A DNA stretch of 60,105 nt from Sphingomonadales bacterium (GTDB taxonomy: Bacteria; Pseudomonadota; Alphaproteobacteria; Sphingomonadales; Sphingomonadaceae): positions 1 to 60,105 of the forward strand of contig JAFLDB010000015.1 of NCBI GenBank assembly GCA_017302615.1, written 5' to 3'. The notes beneath the pieces are model-generated. The model searched no databases and had not been told where the DNA came from. It worked only from the letters and a program-made list of their open reading frames with translations. The translations under genes and the position numbers were made by a program. Shown piece by piece: positions 8,270-17,874 of the stretch; the stretch's first letter is position 1; each line of letters opens with the position of its first letter.

Positions 8270-11095
8270 ATGGGTAACGAAGCACACGATTTCCTCCCCG
8301 AGTCCGACGACTCTGGCCCGCAACCGGGCCCCAGCTGGGCGCGGCCCGATTGGCGGTCCGCGTCCGACGATCTGACCGCCGCGCTCGATCCCACCCAGAT
8401 GCAGGTGGCGATCAAGGCCGCCGCGGCCAAGGCCGGCGCGGCGCTGGATCCGCGCGCGATCGAGGAAGCGGCTGCGGATTCGATCCGGGCGATGATGCTG
8501 GTGCGGACCTACCGGGTGCGCGGCCACCTGGGGGCGGATCTCGACCCGTTGGGGATCAGCCACCAGAACCTGCCGGCCGATCTCGATCCGGCCTACCACG
8601 GCTTCACCGGCGCGGCTCTGGACCGCAAGGTCTATCTGGGCGGCACGCTGGGCCTCGAATGGGCCACGATCCGCGAGCTGGTCGACGTGCTGAAGCGCAA
8701 TTACTGCGGCAAGGTCGGCTATGAATACATGCATATTGCCGACGTGGAGGAGCGCCGCTTCATCCAGGAGCGGATCGAGGGCGGCGACAAGTCGATCGAC
8801 TTCACCCCCAACGGCAAGAAGGCGATCCTGCAGGCCGTGATCCGCGGCGAGCAGTACGAAAAGTTCCTCGGCAAGAAGTATGTCGGCACCAAGCGCTTTG
8901 GCCTGGATGGCGGCGAAGCGATGATCCCTGCGCTGGAAGCCGTGATCAAGTACGGCGGCCAGCGCGGCGTGCGCGAGATGGTCTACGGCATGGCCCACCG
9001 TGGCCGCCTCAACGTCCTCGCCAACGTGATGGCCAAGCCCTACCGCGTGATCTTCCACGAATTTTCGGGCGGCACCGCCAACCCCGAAGACGTCGGCGGA
9101 TCGGGCGACGTCAAGTATCACCTCGGCACCAGCACCGACCGCGAGTTCGACGGGATCAAGGTGCACATGAGCCTGGTGCCCAACCCGTCGCACCTCGAAA
9201 CGGTCGATCCGATCGTGCTGGGCAAAGTCCGCGCCAACCAGGCGTTCCGCGACGATATCGGCCCGGGCAAGCACAAGCAGGTCATGCCGATCCTGATCCA
9301 CGGCGACGCGGCCTTTGCCGGCCAGGGCATCGTCTGGGAATGCTTCGGCTTTTCGGGGGTGCGCGGCTACAACACCGGCGGCTGCATCCACTTCATCATC
9401 AACAACCAGATCGGCTTCACCACCAGCCCGCAGTTCAGCCGCGGGTCGCCCTATCCGTCCGACGTGGCCAAGGGCGTCCAGGCACCGATCCTGCACGTCA
9501 ACGGCGACGATCCGGAAGCGGTGACCTTTGCCTGCAAGCTGGCGGTCGATTACCGCCAGACCTTCGGCCGCGACATCGTGGTCGACATGTGGTGCTATCG
9601 CCGCTTCGGCCATAACGAGGGCGACGAGCCGGGCTTTACCCAGCCGCTGATGTACCAGAAGATCCGCCAGCATCCGGGCGTGTCCAAGATCTATGCCGAG
9701 CGGCTGGTCCGCGAAGGCGTGATCGACGCCAGCTATGCCGGCGAAGTGGAAACCCACTTCGTCGCCACCCTGGAACAGGAATTCGAAGCGGCGAAGAGCT
9801 ACAAGGCCAATCAGGCCGACTGGTTTGCCGGCCGCTGGACCGGCCTGCACGCTCCGGCCGATCCGGAAACCGCGCGCCGCAACATCCACACCGGGATCGA
9901 TCGCAAGCTGTTCGACAGCCTGGGCCGCACTCTGACCACGGTTCCGGAATCGATCCAGATCCACAAGACCCTGGCCCGCGTGCTCGATGCCAAGCGCGAG
10001 ATGTTTGCCAGCGGCACCGGGTTTGACTGGGCCACCGGCGAAGCCCTCGCTTTCGGCAGCCTGGTGTCCGAAGGCTATAACGTGCGCCTGTCGGGCCAGG
10101 ATTCGGGCCGCGGCACGTTCAGCCAGCGCCACTCGGTGTGGGTCGACCAGACCGACGAGCACAAGTACATTCCGCTGACAACCGTGCCCCACGGCAAGTT
10201 CGAAGTGCATGACAGCCCGCTTTCCGAATACGGCGTGCTGGGCTTCGAATACGGCTATGCCAGCGCCGATCCCAAGACGCTGGTGCTGTGGGAAGCGCAA
10301 TTCGGTGACTTTGCCAACGGCGCGCAGATCGTGATCGACCAGTATGTTGCCGCATCCGAAGCCAAGTGGCTGCGCGCCAACGGCCTCGTCATGCTGCTGC
10401 CGCACGGCTATGAAGGCCAGGGTCCGGAACACTCCTCGGCCCGGCTGGAACGCTATCTGCAGCTTTGCGCGCAGGACAACATGCAGGTGTGCAACATCAC
10501 CAGCCCGGCAAATTACTTCCACGTGCTGCGCCGGCAGATGCACCGTCCGTTCCGCAAGCCGCTGATCATCATGACTCCCAAGTCGCTGCTGCGCCACCCG
10601 CTGGCCAAGAGCGAGGCGGGCGAGTTCCTGGGCGAAGCGCACTTCAAGCGCATCCTGTCGGACCGCAACGGCGCGGAGGACAAGGATACCCGTCGGGTCG
10701 TGCTGTGTTCGGGCAAGGTCGCCTATGACCTGATGGAAGCCCGCGACGCGGCCGGGATCACCGATACCCAGATCATCCGGCTGGAGCAGCTCTATCCCTT
10801 CCCGGGCGAGCCGCTGGCGCTGCGCTTCTCGCGCATGCCGAACCTGGAAGACGTGGTCTGGTGTCAGGAAGAACCGAAGAACAACGGCTCGTGGTTCTTC
10901 GTCGAACCCTATATCGAGGAAGCCCTGATCGCTGCCAAGCGCAAGGTTACCCGCCCGCGCTATGCCGGCCGCCTGGCCAGCGCATCGCCGGCCACGGGCC
11001 TCGCCAAGCGGCACGAGGCCGAACAGGGCGCCCTGATCGGCCACGCGCTTGGCACTTCCGTCCGTGATGAAATCCGCCGCCGCAAGAAGGCTTGA
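8270..11095 (+). CDS. sucA: 2-oxoglutarate dehydrogenase E1 component
   Basis: ThDP-dependent E1 of the 2-oxoglutarate dehydrogenase complex: decarboxylates 2-oxoglutarate and passes the succinyl group to lipoyl-E2. 941 residues, the usual size. It begins with the E2-binding N-terminal arm and then the catalytic segments [31 protein letters not shown] and [11 protein letters not shown] (ThDP/metal binding). The C-terminal transketolase-like half includes [20 protein letters not shown]. The ATG at 8270 follows an AGGA; a TTG nine bases earlier is in frame but less likely. It stands eleven bases upstream of sucB. Confidence 0.98.
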   Translation: MGNEAHDFLPESDDSGPQPGPSWARPDWRSASDDLTAALDPTQMQVAIKAAAAKAGAALDPRAIEEAAADSIRAMMLVRTYRVRGHLGADLDPLGISHQNLPADLDPAYHGFTGAALDRKVYLGGTLGLEWATIRELVDVLKRNYCGKVGYEYMHIADVEERRFIQERIEGGDKSIDFTPNGKKAILQAVIRGEQYEKFLGKKYVGTKRFGLDGGEAMIPALEAVIKYGGQRGVREMVYGMAHRGRLNVLANVMAKPYRVIFHEFSGGTANPEDVGGSGDVKYHLGTSTDREFDGIKVHMSLVPNPSHLETVDPIVLGKVRANQAFRDDIGPGKHKQVMPILIHGDAAFAGQGIVWECFGFSGVRGYNTGGCIHFIINNQIGFTTSPQFSRGSPYPSDVAKGVQAPILHVNGDDPEAVTFACKLAVDYRQTFGRDIVVDMWCYRRFGHNEGDEPGFTQPLMYQKIRQHPGVSKIYAERLVREGVIDASYAGEVETHFVATLEQEFEAAKSYKANQADWFAGRWTGLHAPADPETARRNIHTGIDRKLFDSLGRTLTTVPESIQIHKTLARVLDAKREMFASGTGFDWATGEALAFGSLVSEGYNVRLSGQDSGRGTFSQRHSVWVDQTDEHKYIPLTTVPHGKFEVHDSPLSEYGVLGFEYGYASADPKTLVLWEAQFGDFANGAQIVIDQYVAASEAKWLRANGLVMLLPHGYEGQGPEHSSARLERYLQLCAQDNMQVCNITSPANYFHVLRRQMHRPFRKPLIIMTPKSLLRHPLAKSEAGEFLGEAHFKRILSDRNGAEDKDTRRVVLCSGKVAYDLMEARDAAGITDTQIIRLEQLYPFPGEPLALRFSRMPNLEDVVWCQEEPKNNGSWFFVEPYIEEALIAAKRKVTRPRYAGRLASASPATGLAKRHEAEQGALIGHALGTSVRDEIRRRKKA

Positions 11096-11106
11096 GGAAC
11101 AAGAAG

Positions 11107-12336
11107 ATGTCCACCGAAGTTAAAGTCCCGACGCTGGGCGAATCCGTTGCCGAAGCAACCATTGGCGAATGGCTCAAGAAGCCCGGCGAGGCCGTGGCGC
11201 TGGACGAGCCGATTGCCAGCCTGGAAACCGACAAGGTTGCAGTCGAAGTGCCCAGCCCGGTCGCCGGGGTGATGGGCCAGTACCTGGCGCAAGTGGGTGA
11301 CAACGTGGCCGTCGGTGCCGTGATCGCGACGATCGAGGCCGGCACCGGCGCGGCTGCGGCTCCCGCTGCGGCTGCAGCGCCCGCTCCGGCCCCGGCCCCG
11401 GCTCCCGCGCCGGTCGCGGCTGCTCCGGCTGCTGCCGCGGCTGAAGCGGCCACCCTCTCCCCGGCTGTGCGCCGTGCGGTGCTGGAGCACGGAATCGACC
11501 CGGCCAGCATCAAGGGCACCGGCAAGGACGGGCGGATCACCAAGGAAGACGTGCTGGCCGCCGCTGCCGCCAAGAGCGCCGCTCCGGCCGCTGCTGCTGC
11601 CGCGCCGGTCGCTGCCGCCCCCGCCGCTGCCGGTGGGCGCGGCGAGGAGCGGGTCAAGATGACCCGCCTGCGCCAGACCGTCGCCCGCCGCCTGAAGGAC
11701 GCGCAGGATACCGCCGCGCTGCTCACCACCTTCAACGATTGCGACATGTCGGCGGTGATCGCCGCCCGCAACACCTACAAGGACGCGTTCGAGAAGAAGC
11801 ACGGTGTGCGCCTGGGCTTCATGGGCTTCTTCGCCAAGGCCGCCTGCCTGGCGCTGAAGGACATTCCGGCCGTCAATGCCCGGATCGAGGGCGACGAGAT
11901 CGTCTATCACCCCTATGTCGACATGTCGGTGGCGGTTTCGGCCCCCAACGGCCTGGTCGTGCCGGTGGTCCGCGATGTGCAGGACATGTCCTTCGCCCAG
12001 ATCGAAAAGGCGATCGCCGACTATGGCAGGAAGGCCAAGGAAGGCGCGCTGACCATGGCCGACATGACCGGCGGGACTTTCACCATCTCCAACGGCGGGG
12101 TGTTCGGTTCGCTGATGTCGACCCCGATCATCAACCCGCCGCAGAGCGCCGTGCTGGGCCTGCACCGGATCGAGGACCGCCCGGTCGTCCGCGACGGCCA
12201 GATCGTGATCCGCCCGATGATGTACCTGGCGCTGTCCTATGACCACCGCCTGATCGACGGGCGCGAGGCGGTGACCGCGCTGAAGATCATCAAGGAAGCG
12301 ATCGAAGATCCCACCCGGTTGTTGATCGATCTGTAA
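11107..12336 (+). CDS. sucB: Dihydrolipoyllysine succinyltransferase E2
   Basis: Core of the 2-oxoglutarate dehydrogenase complex. 409 residues. One lipoyl domain spans 1-78, with the modified Lys43 in [10 protein letters not shown]. An Ala/Pro-rich linker (about 80-118) leads to a peripheral-subunit-binding domain ([20 protein letters not shown]). A second Ala-rich linker precedes the catalytic domain, which ends in the acyltransferase motif SYDHRLIDG with the active-site His and Asp. ATG 11107 follows an AGGAAC ribosome site; the sucA stop lies just before it. Confidence 0.97.
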   Translation: MSTEVKVPTLGESVAEATIGEWLKKPGEAVALDEPIASLETDKVAVEVPSPVAGVMGQYLAQVGDNVAVGAVIATIEAGTGAAAAPAAAAAPAPAPAPAPAPVAAAPAAAAAEAATLSPAVRRAVLEHGIDPASIKGTGKDGRITKEDVLAAAAAKSAAPAAAAAAPVAAAPAAAGGRGEERVKMTRLRQTVARRLKDAQDTAALLTTFNDCDMSAVIAARNTYKDAFEKKHGVRLGFMGFFAKAACLALKDIPAVNARIEGDEIVYHPYVDMSVAVSAPNGLVVPVVRDVQDMSFAQIEKAIADYGRKAKEGALTMADMTGGTFTISNGGVFGSLMSTPIINPPQSAVLGLHRIEDRPVVRDGQIVIRPMMYLALSYDHRLIDGREAVTALKIIKEAIEDPTRLLIDL

Positions 12337-12360
12337 TGAAGCCGGCCTCTCCCCATGTCA

Positions 12361-12422
12361 TCCCCGCGCAGGCGGGGGTCCATGGTCAGAGGTCGCCCCA
12401 TGGATCCCCGCCTGCGCGGGGA
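12361..12422. repeat. Palindromic intergenic repeat (REP-like) between sucB and lpd
   Basis: Two 25-bp arms (12361-12385 and 12398-12422) are inverted copies with one mismatch. Each reads tccccgcgcaggcggggg followed by tccatgg, and a 12-base centre separates them. The composition and size fit the mobile palindromic repeats common in sphingomonad genomes. It lies between the E2 and E3 genes, so it may form a strong hairpin in the operon transcript. Confidence 0.8.
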
Positions 12423-12450
12423 TGGCAATTGAAGGTGAAAGGCCAGAACA

Positions 12451-13851
12451 ATGGCTGAATACGACTACGACGTGATCTTCATCGGGGCCGGTCCCGGCGG
12501 CTATGTCGGCGCGATCCGCGCGGCGCAGCTGGGGCTGAAGACGGCCTGCGTGGAAAGCCGCGAGACGCTGGGCGGAACCTGCCTCAACGTCGGCTGCATT
12601 CCGTCCAAGGCGCTGCTGCACGGTTCGGAAAAGTTTGCCGAGGCCGCAGGCGGCGCGCTGGCGCGCTATGGCGTCAAGCTGGGCAAGGTCGAGCTGGACC
12701 TCGCCGCGCTGCAGGCCGACAAGGCCGATGCGGTCAAGGGCCTGACGGGGGGAATCGAGTTCCTGTTCAGGAAGAACAAGGTCGATTGGCTGAAAGGCAC
12801 CGGCACCTTCAAGGATGCCCACACCATCACCGTCGCCGGCAAGGACTATACCGCGAAGGAAGTGGTGATCGCGACCGGTTCCAGCGTTACCCCGCTGCCG
12901 GGCGTGGAGGTCGATAACGACAAGGGCATCATCGTCGATTCCACCGGCGCGCTGGCATTGTCGCGCGTGCCGGACCACCTGGTGGTGATCGGCGGCGGTG
13001 TGATCGGGCTGGAAATGGGCTCGGTCTGGCGCCGCCTTGGCGCGAAGGTCACGGTCGTCGAATTCCTTGATGCACTGCTGCCCGGCATGGACGGCGATGT
13101 GCGCAAGGAAGCGGCCAAGATCTTCAAGAAGCAGGGCATGGAGCTCAAGCTCGGCACCAAGGTGACCGGCGTGACGGTCAAGGGCAAGAAGGCCACGCTG
13201 ACGGTCGAGCCCGCCAAGGGCGGCGCGGCCGAAACGATCGAGGCCGATTGCGTGCTGGTGGCGATTGGCCGCCGGCCCAACGTCGCAGGGCTGGGCCTGG
13301 AGAACATCGGGCTGGAACTGAACGCGCGCGGCCAGATCGACACCGGCCACGATTTCCGCACCAGCGTCGACGGCGTGCGCGCCATCGGTGATGTGATCCC
13401 CGGCCCGATGCTGGCCCACAAGGCCGAGGACGAAGGCATCGCCGTGGCCGAATACATCGCCACCGGCGTCGGCATCGTCAATCACGCGGTGATCCCGGGC
13501 GTGGTCTATACCAATCCCGAATTCGCCGGTGTCGGCCTGACCGAGGAACAGGCCAGGGAACTGGGCGAGGTCAAGGTCGGCAAGTTCCCGATGATGGCCA
13601 ACAGCCGCGCCAAGACCAACCACGAGCCGGACGGCTTCGTGAAAGTCATCGCCGACGCAAAGACCGACAAGGTGCTGGGCGTCTGGGCGATTGCCTCGGT
13701 CGCCGGCACGATGATTGCCCAGGCCGCACAGGCGATGGAATTCGGCGCGACCAGCGAGGACATCGCCTACACCTGCCACGCCCACCCGACCCATTCGGAA
13801 GCGGTCAAGGAAGCGGCGATGGCGGTGGTCGGCAAGCCGATCCACATTTGA
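12451..13851 (+). CDS. lpd: Dihydrolipoyl dehydrogenase (E3)
   Basis: FAD enzyme that reoxidises dihydrolipoamide of the 2-oxoacid dehydrogenase complexes and reduces NAD. 466 residues. The FAD fold is GAGPGGYVGA (12-21), the redox disulfide is C44/C49 in GGTCLNVGCIPSKALL, and the NAD fold is VVIGGGVIGLEMGS. The second FAD motif is VRAIGDVIPG. The dimerisation domain carries the catalytic His-Glu pair in HAHPTHSEA. It follows sucB after the palindromic repeat, so E1, E2 and E3 of the complex are encoded together. Confidence 0.98.
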   Translation: MAEYDYDVIFIGAGPGGYVGAIRAAQLGLKTACVESRETLGGTCLNVGCIPSKALLHGSEKFAEAAGGALARYGVKLGKVELDLAALQADKADAVKGLTGGIEFLFRKNKVDWLKGTGTFKDAHTITVAGKDYTAKEVVIATGSSVTPLPGVEVDNDKGIIVDSTGALALSRVPDHLVVIGGGVIGLEMGSVWRRLGAKVTVVEFLDALLPGMDGDVRKEAAKIFKKQGMELKLGTKVTGVTVKGKKATLTVEPAKGGAAETIEADCVLVAIGRRPNVAGLGLENIGLELNARGQIDTGHDFRTSVDGVRAIGDVIPGPMLAHKAEDEGIAVAEYIATGVGIVNHAVIPGVVYTNPEFAGVGLTEEQARELGEVKVGKFPMMANSRAKTNHEPDGFVKVIADAKTDKVLGVWAIASVAGTMIAQAAQAMEFGATSEDIAYTCHAHPTHSEAVKEAAMAVVGKPIHI

Positions 13852-14552
13852 GCCCGCCCGGCTTGGCCCGCCGTCCGCTGCTCGCCCGGTTCGCCCGCTG
13901 GCACATCTGGCTGGGCTGGATCGTGGCGCTGCCGCTGATCGTGTGGACGGCGACCGGGCTGGTCATGACCCTGCGCCCGATCGAGGAAGTGCGCGGCGAG
14001 CACTTGCGTGCCGAAGCGCGACCGATCGATGCATCCAAGGCGGTTCTGCCCGCCCTGCCTCTGCCGGTCAGCAAGCTGGCGCTGATCGACAGCGGCGGTC
14101 GCGCGGTGTGGGTCGCCAATCTCGACGGGCACCGGATGCAGCGCTTTGCTGCCGATAACGGCCAGCCGCTTGGCCCGGTCCTGGCGGGCGAGGCACGGAT
14201 CCTGGCCGAGCGGGCCTTTACCGGCGAGGCCGCCCTTACCGCGATCCGCCGGTTCGCGGCCGAGGATGCGCCGCTTGACCTCCGAAAGCATCGCCCGTCG
14301 TGGCAGGCCGAATTCGCCGACGGGACCCGGGTCTACATCGATGCCGATACCGGCGAGGTGCTGGCCCTGCGCACCCGGTTCTGGCGGGTGTTCGATTTCA
14401 TGTGGGGTCTGCACATCATGGACCCGGCCGAGCGCGAGGATACCAGCCATCCGCTGCTCTATGGCCTTGCCGCGTTGTCGCTCATCAGCGTGCTGCTGGG
14501 CACGGCGCTGTTGTTCCGGCGGAGGCGCAACCGGCAGGTGACGCGCGCCTGA
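13848..14552 (+). CDS. PepSY domain membrane protein
   Basis: About 234 residues if the TTG overlapping the lpd stop (TTGA) is used; a TTG at 13863 is an alternative, and no ATG lies near. A first transmembrane helix is at about 19-42 (IWLGWIVALPLIVWTATGLVM) and a second near 205-225 (LYGLAALSLISVLLGTALLF). Between them lies a periplasmic PepSY-like region, with VYIDADTGEVLAL and FWRVFDFMWGLHIMD. Such proteins act at the membrane, often near redox or peptidase functions. Which partner it serves here is unknown. The overlap with lpd suggests it is the last gene of that operon. Confidence 0.75.
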   Translation: MSPPGLARRPLLARFARWHIWLGWIVALPLIVWTATGLVMTLRPIEEVRGEHLRAEARPIDASKAVLPALPLPVSKLALIDSGGRAVWVANLDGHRMQRFAADNGQPLGPVLAGEARILAERAFTGEAALTAIRRFAAEDAPLDLRKHRPSWQAEFADGTRVYIDADTGEVLALRTRFWRVFDFMWGLHIMDPAEREDTSHPLLYGLAALSLISVLLGTALLFRRRRNRQVTRA

Positions 14553-14590
14553 TCGCGCGTTAGGCTCCGCGCCGGAGAGGGAGAGCGCCG

Positions 14591-15913
14591 ATGTATCCGA
14601 AACTGACCGAAGAGCCGGGCGCCATCGCGACGGCCGCTGCCATTGCCCGGGGCGAGATGTCGCCGCTGGAAGCGGTCGATGCCGCCATTGCCCGGATCGA
14701 GGCGCTGGACGGGCCGATCAACGCCGTGGTGATCCGCGATTTCGACCGCGCCCGCGATGCCGCCCGCGCGCTGGGCGGCAAGAAACCGGGGCCGGACCAG
14801 CCGCTGTTCGGCCTGCCGATGACGATCAAGGAAAGCTTCAACATCGCGGGCCTGCCGACCAGTTGGGGGATCATCGAGCACAGCGGCTACATCGCCCGCG
14901 AGGATGCCGTGGTGGTCAAGCGGCTGAAGCGCGCCGGCGCGGTGTTTCTGGGCAAGACCAATGTCCCGCCGTTCCTGTCCGACTGGCAATGCGACAATCC
15001 CAATTACGGCCGCACCAACAATCCGCACGATCACAGCCGCTCGCCCGGCGGTTCTTCGGGCGGTGCGGCGGCAGCGCTGGCGACAGGGATGGTTGCGGCG
15101 GAATATGGCAGCGACATCGGCGGATCGATCCGCGTCCCGGCCCACTTTTCCGGCGTCTGGGGCCACAAGACCACCTGGGGCGCGGTCAGCGGCGACGGAC
15201 AGAATTACCCCGAAACCGACGGCCACGAGATTGCCCTGGGCGTGGTCGGCCCGCTGGCCCGCAATGCCGAGGATCTGGCCCTGCTGCTCGACCTGACGCT
15301 GGACCTGCCGCTGCCCCGCGCCGACAAGGGAATCGACCAGTGCCGCTTCCTCTACCTTGACCGGCACCCGCTGTGCGAAGTGGATGACAGCGTGCGCGCA
15401 CCGATCGAGGCGGCAGTCGAAGCCATCGCTGCGGCGGGCGGCACGATCTCGCACGACCGCTCGGCCCTGCCCGGTCTGGCCACTTCGCAGGGCGACTATC
15501 TGCGCATGCTGGGCATCGCCATGGCGATGGGCGCGCCCGGCCCCGACGGGAAGATTGCAACGGCGGCGGACTGGTTTGCCCTGCTCGATGCGCAGACCCG
15601 GTTGCAGCGCGAGTGGGCTCGGCTGTTCGAAGGCTACGATTTCGTGCTGGCCCCGCCGGCCGCGATTCCGGCCTTTGCCCATGACCTGACCCTGATGCAG
15701 CATCGCAAGTTCGCGCTCAACGGCGGTACGGCCGGCTCGGAAGCGGTTCTCGCCTATGCCGGGATGGTGACTTTCCCGGCCCTGCCCGCCACCGTCCTGC
15801 CGGTCGGCAGCGCCGGGCATCTGCCGGTCGGGATGCAGGTGATCGGTCCGCGCTTTGCCGACCGCGACTGCGTGGCCATGGCGGGGCGGATCGGACGGCT
15901 GCTGCATGGCTGA
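14591..15913 (+). CDS. Amidase, amidase-signature family
   Basis: 440 residues with the full amidase signature. The triad is inferred as Lys80 (PMTIKES), the cis-Ser155 in PGGSSGGAAAALATG, and the nucleophile Ser179 in GSDIGGSIRVPAHFSG. Such enzymes hydrolyse amides such as acylamides, indoleacetamide or omega-amides, and the substrate cannot be read from sequence. GatA is unlikely because no gatB or gatC is nearby and glutamine-amidotransferase-specific context is lacking. A GGAGAGGGAGAG ribosome site precedes ATG 14591. The stop overlaps the next gene by eight bases. Confidence 0.88.
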   Translation: MYPKLTEEPGAIATAAAIARGEMSPLEAVDAAIARIEALDGPINAVVIRDFDRARDAARALGGKKPGPDQPLFGLPMTIKESFNIAGLPTSWGIIEHSGYIAREDAVVVKRLKRAGAVFLGKTNVPPFLSDWQCDNPNYGRTNNPHDHSRSPGGSSGGAAAALATGMVAAEYGSDIGGSIRVPAHFSGVWGHKTTWGAVSGDGQNYPETDGHEIALGVVGPLARNAEDLALLLDLTLDLPLPRADKGIDQCRFLYLDRHPLCEVDDSVRAPIEAAVEAIAAAGGTISHDRSALPGLATSQGDYLRMLGIAMAMGAPGPDGKIATAADWFALLDAQTRLQREWARLFEGYDFVLAPPAAIPAFAHDLTLMQHRKFALNGGTAGSEAVLAYAGMVTFPALPATVLPVGSAGHLPVGMQVIGPRFADRDCVAMAGRIGRLLHG

Positions 15914-16538
15914 TCCGGCCGCCGTCATTCCCCAGTTCCCGGCCATTCTCGATCTGGCAGGCACGGCAGTCTTCGCACTGAGCGGCGCGCTCCTCGCCGC
16001 GCGGCTCAAGCAGACCTTCGTGACCATGGGCTTCTTTGCCCTGATCACCGGGGTAGGCGGCGGCTCTGTTCGCGATCTGCTGATCGGTGCGCCGGTGTTC
16101 TGGGTGCGTGACCCGTGGGTGGCGGCGGTATGCCTTGGCGTCGCGCTGATCGCCTGGTTCACGCCCCGCCGCTGGTGGGAAGGACAACTGCTGGAGTATG
16201 CCGACGCGGCGGGCCTGGCCGCCTATGCCATGCTCGGCACGGCCAAGGCCCTGGCCTATGCCGTGGCGCCGGTCCCCGCCGTGGTGATGGGCATCGTCAC
16301 CGGCTGCGTCGGCGGGATCATGCGCGATGTGCTGGCCGGCCGGCCGTCGATCCTGATGCGGCCGGAACTATACGTTACCGCTGCCGCGCTATCGGCCGCG
16401 ATCTGCGCGGCCGGCGCAATGCTGACCGCCCCGCGCGAACTGGTCTGGACGCTCGCCGTGGTGGCCGGCTTTGCGCTGCGCGCCTCGGCCATCCGGTTCG
16501 GCATCCACCTGCCGTCCTACAAGCGCGCCGACGTCTAG
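15906..16538 (+). CDS. Trimeric intracellular cation (TRIC/UPF0126) channel family protein
   Basis: 210 residues and about six to seven transmembrane helices. It has two related halves, each with a glycine-rich GGGSVRDLL or [10 protein letters not shown] motif, the diagnostic feature of the TRIC/YadS fold that forms trimeric cation channels. The start ATG at 15906 overlaps the amidase end; the open frame upstream is not family-like. Its stop TAG shares the sequence CTAG with the stop of the opposite-strand flavoprotein gene. The physiological ion is not predictable. Confidence 0.9.
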   Translation: MADPAAVIPQFPAILDLAGTAVFALSGALLAARLKQTFVTMGFFALITGVGGGSVRDLLIGAPVFWVRDPWVAAVCLGVALIAWFTPRRWWEGQLLEYADAAGLAAYAMLGTAKALAYAVAPVPAVVMGIVTGCVGGIMRDVLAGRPSILMRPELYVTAAALSAAICAAGAMLTAPRELVWTLAVVAGFALRASAIRFGIHLPSYKRADV

Positions 16539-17758
16539 ATCCGGTCCAGTTCCTTGAGCGGACGGCTGGCATCGGCCAGGTCCGCAGGGGCGATTTTCGC
16601 ACCTTCTTCCACCAGCTTGCGGGCCTGGACATAGTCCTTGATCGCGTTGACCGCGTCGCAGGCGATCAGCTTTCCGCCCTTGAGGTAAAGCACCGAGAAG
16701 CTGCGCGCCGCCGGATCCCCGCGCAGGACCACCGCATCATGGCCCGATGACAGGCCGACCGTTTGCAGCTTGAGGTCATACTGGTTCGACCAGAACCACG
16801 GCGTGGCCGCATAGGGCTGCGGATCGCCGGTAATCGCCTTGGCCACGCAGGTCGCTTGATCGTTGGCGTTCTGGACCGATTCCAGCCGGATCACCGCGCC
16901 ATCGGCAAAGCGGTTGGCATGGGCCGCACAGTCCCCGATCGCGTAGACGTCGGGCAGGCTGGTGCGGCAGAATTCGTCCACGTCCACCCCGTTGCCGCCC
17001 GCCGCGCCCGCCGTCAGCAGCGGGCCGACGGCGGGGATGATGCCGATGCCGACGATCACCAGCTGGCAATCGATGCTGCTGCCGTCGGACAGGCGCACGC
17101 CGGTCACGCGGCCCTCGCCCTCGATCGCCTCGATCCCGGTTTCGGTGCGCAGGTCGACGCCGTGGGCAATGTGTTCGGCCTGATAGAAGGCGGAAAGTTC
17201 CTCTCCCGCCACGCGCGCCAGCACGCGGGGGAGCACTTCCAGCAGGGTCACCTCCTTGCCCAGCTTGCGCAGCACGGCGGCCGCTTCCAGTCCGATGTAG
17301 CCACCGCCGACGATCACCGCGCGCGCCACATCGCCCAGCTCGCCCAGGATCGCATCGGCATCGGCGCGGGTGCGCACGCTGTGGACACCGGCCAGGTCAG
17401 CGCCGGGGCAGGACAGCCGCCGGGGATCACCGCCGGTCGCCCATACCAGGCTGCCGTAGCCGACCGTGCGTCCATCCTGCAGCGTCACCGCCTTGGCGGC
17501 GGGATCGACCGAAACGACCTCTGCCGAGAGCAGCAAGTCGATCCCCTTGCCGGCCCAGAAATCGGCCGGGCGGATCAGCAGGCGCTCCCAGGCCTTCTCG
17601 CCCAGCATGTATTCCTTGGACAGCGGCGGGCGCTCGTAAGGCGGCTCGGCCTCGCGCCCGATCAGCGCAATCGTGCCTTCAAACCCCAGCTGGCGCAGCT
17701 GGATCGCGGCATAGGCCCCGCCCTGCCCCGCTCCGACAATGACCACATCGTACTTCAT
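16535..17758 (-). CDS. FAD/NADH ferredoxin-reductase-like oxidoreductase
   Basis: 407 residues. It has an N-terminal FAD motif [13 protein letters not shown], an NADH motif [16 protein letters not shown] near residue 150, and the FAD-ribityl signature [12 protein letters not shown]. The [12 protein letters not shown] and [13 protein letters not shown] segments are typical of putidaredoxin/rhodocoxin reductases and BphA4-type reductases. It would pass electrons from NADH to a [2Fe-2S] ferredoxin serving a P450 or dioxygenase; neither partner is in the window. A GGGAGG lies before ATG 17758. Transcribed divergently from the ThDP gene 116 bp away. Confidence 0.88.
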   Translation of the reverse strand: MKYDVVIVGAGQGGAYAAIQLRQLGFEGTIALIGREAEPPYERPPLSKEYMLGEKAWERLLIRPADFWAGKGIDLLLSAEVVSVDPAAKAVTLQDGRTVGYGSLVWATGGDPRRLSCPGADLAGVHSVRTRADADAILGELGDVARAVIVGGGYIGLEAAAVLRKLGKEVTLLEVLPRVLARVAGEELSAFYQAEHIAHGVDLRTETGIEAIEGEGRVTGVRLSDGSSIDCQLVIVGIGIIPAVGPLLTAGAAGGNGVDVDEFCRTSLPDVYAIGDCAAHANRFADGAVIRLESVQNANDQATCVAKAITGDPQPYAATPWFWSNQYDLKLQTVGLSSGHDAVVLRGDPAARSFSVLYLKGGKLIACDAVNAIKDYVQARKLVEEGAKIAPADLADASRPLKELDRI

Positions 17759-17874
17759 TGCGCGATTCGCCTCCCGAATGTTGCAATCGCCATAGCGCGG
17801 GGGCGCGGCGGCACAATCCTGTTGCGCCACAAGGAGGCCGCGCTACCTTGGGTTGCAAGGGAGGACTGACCGAC

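Noticed and set aside
7766..11044. Open frame of over 1000 codons on the strand opposite sucA
   Set aside because: It is the antisense frame of a GC-rich gene; the translation is His/Arg/Asp-rich low-quality sequence with no domain, while the plus strand encodes a clear SucA.
14591..15913. Naming the amidase GatA
   Set aside because: No gatB/gatC neighbours and the sequence resembles general amidases; the signature alone does not discriminate.
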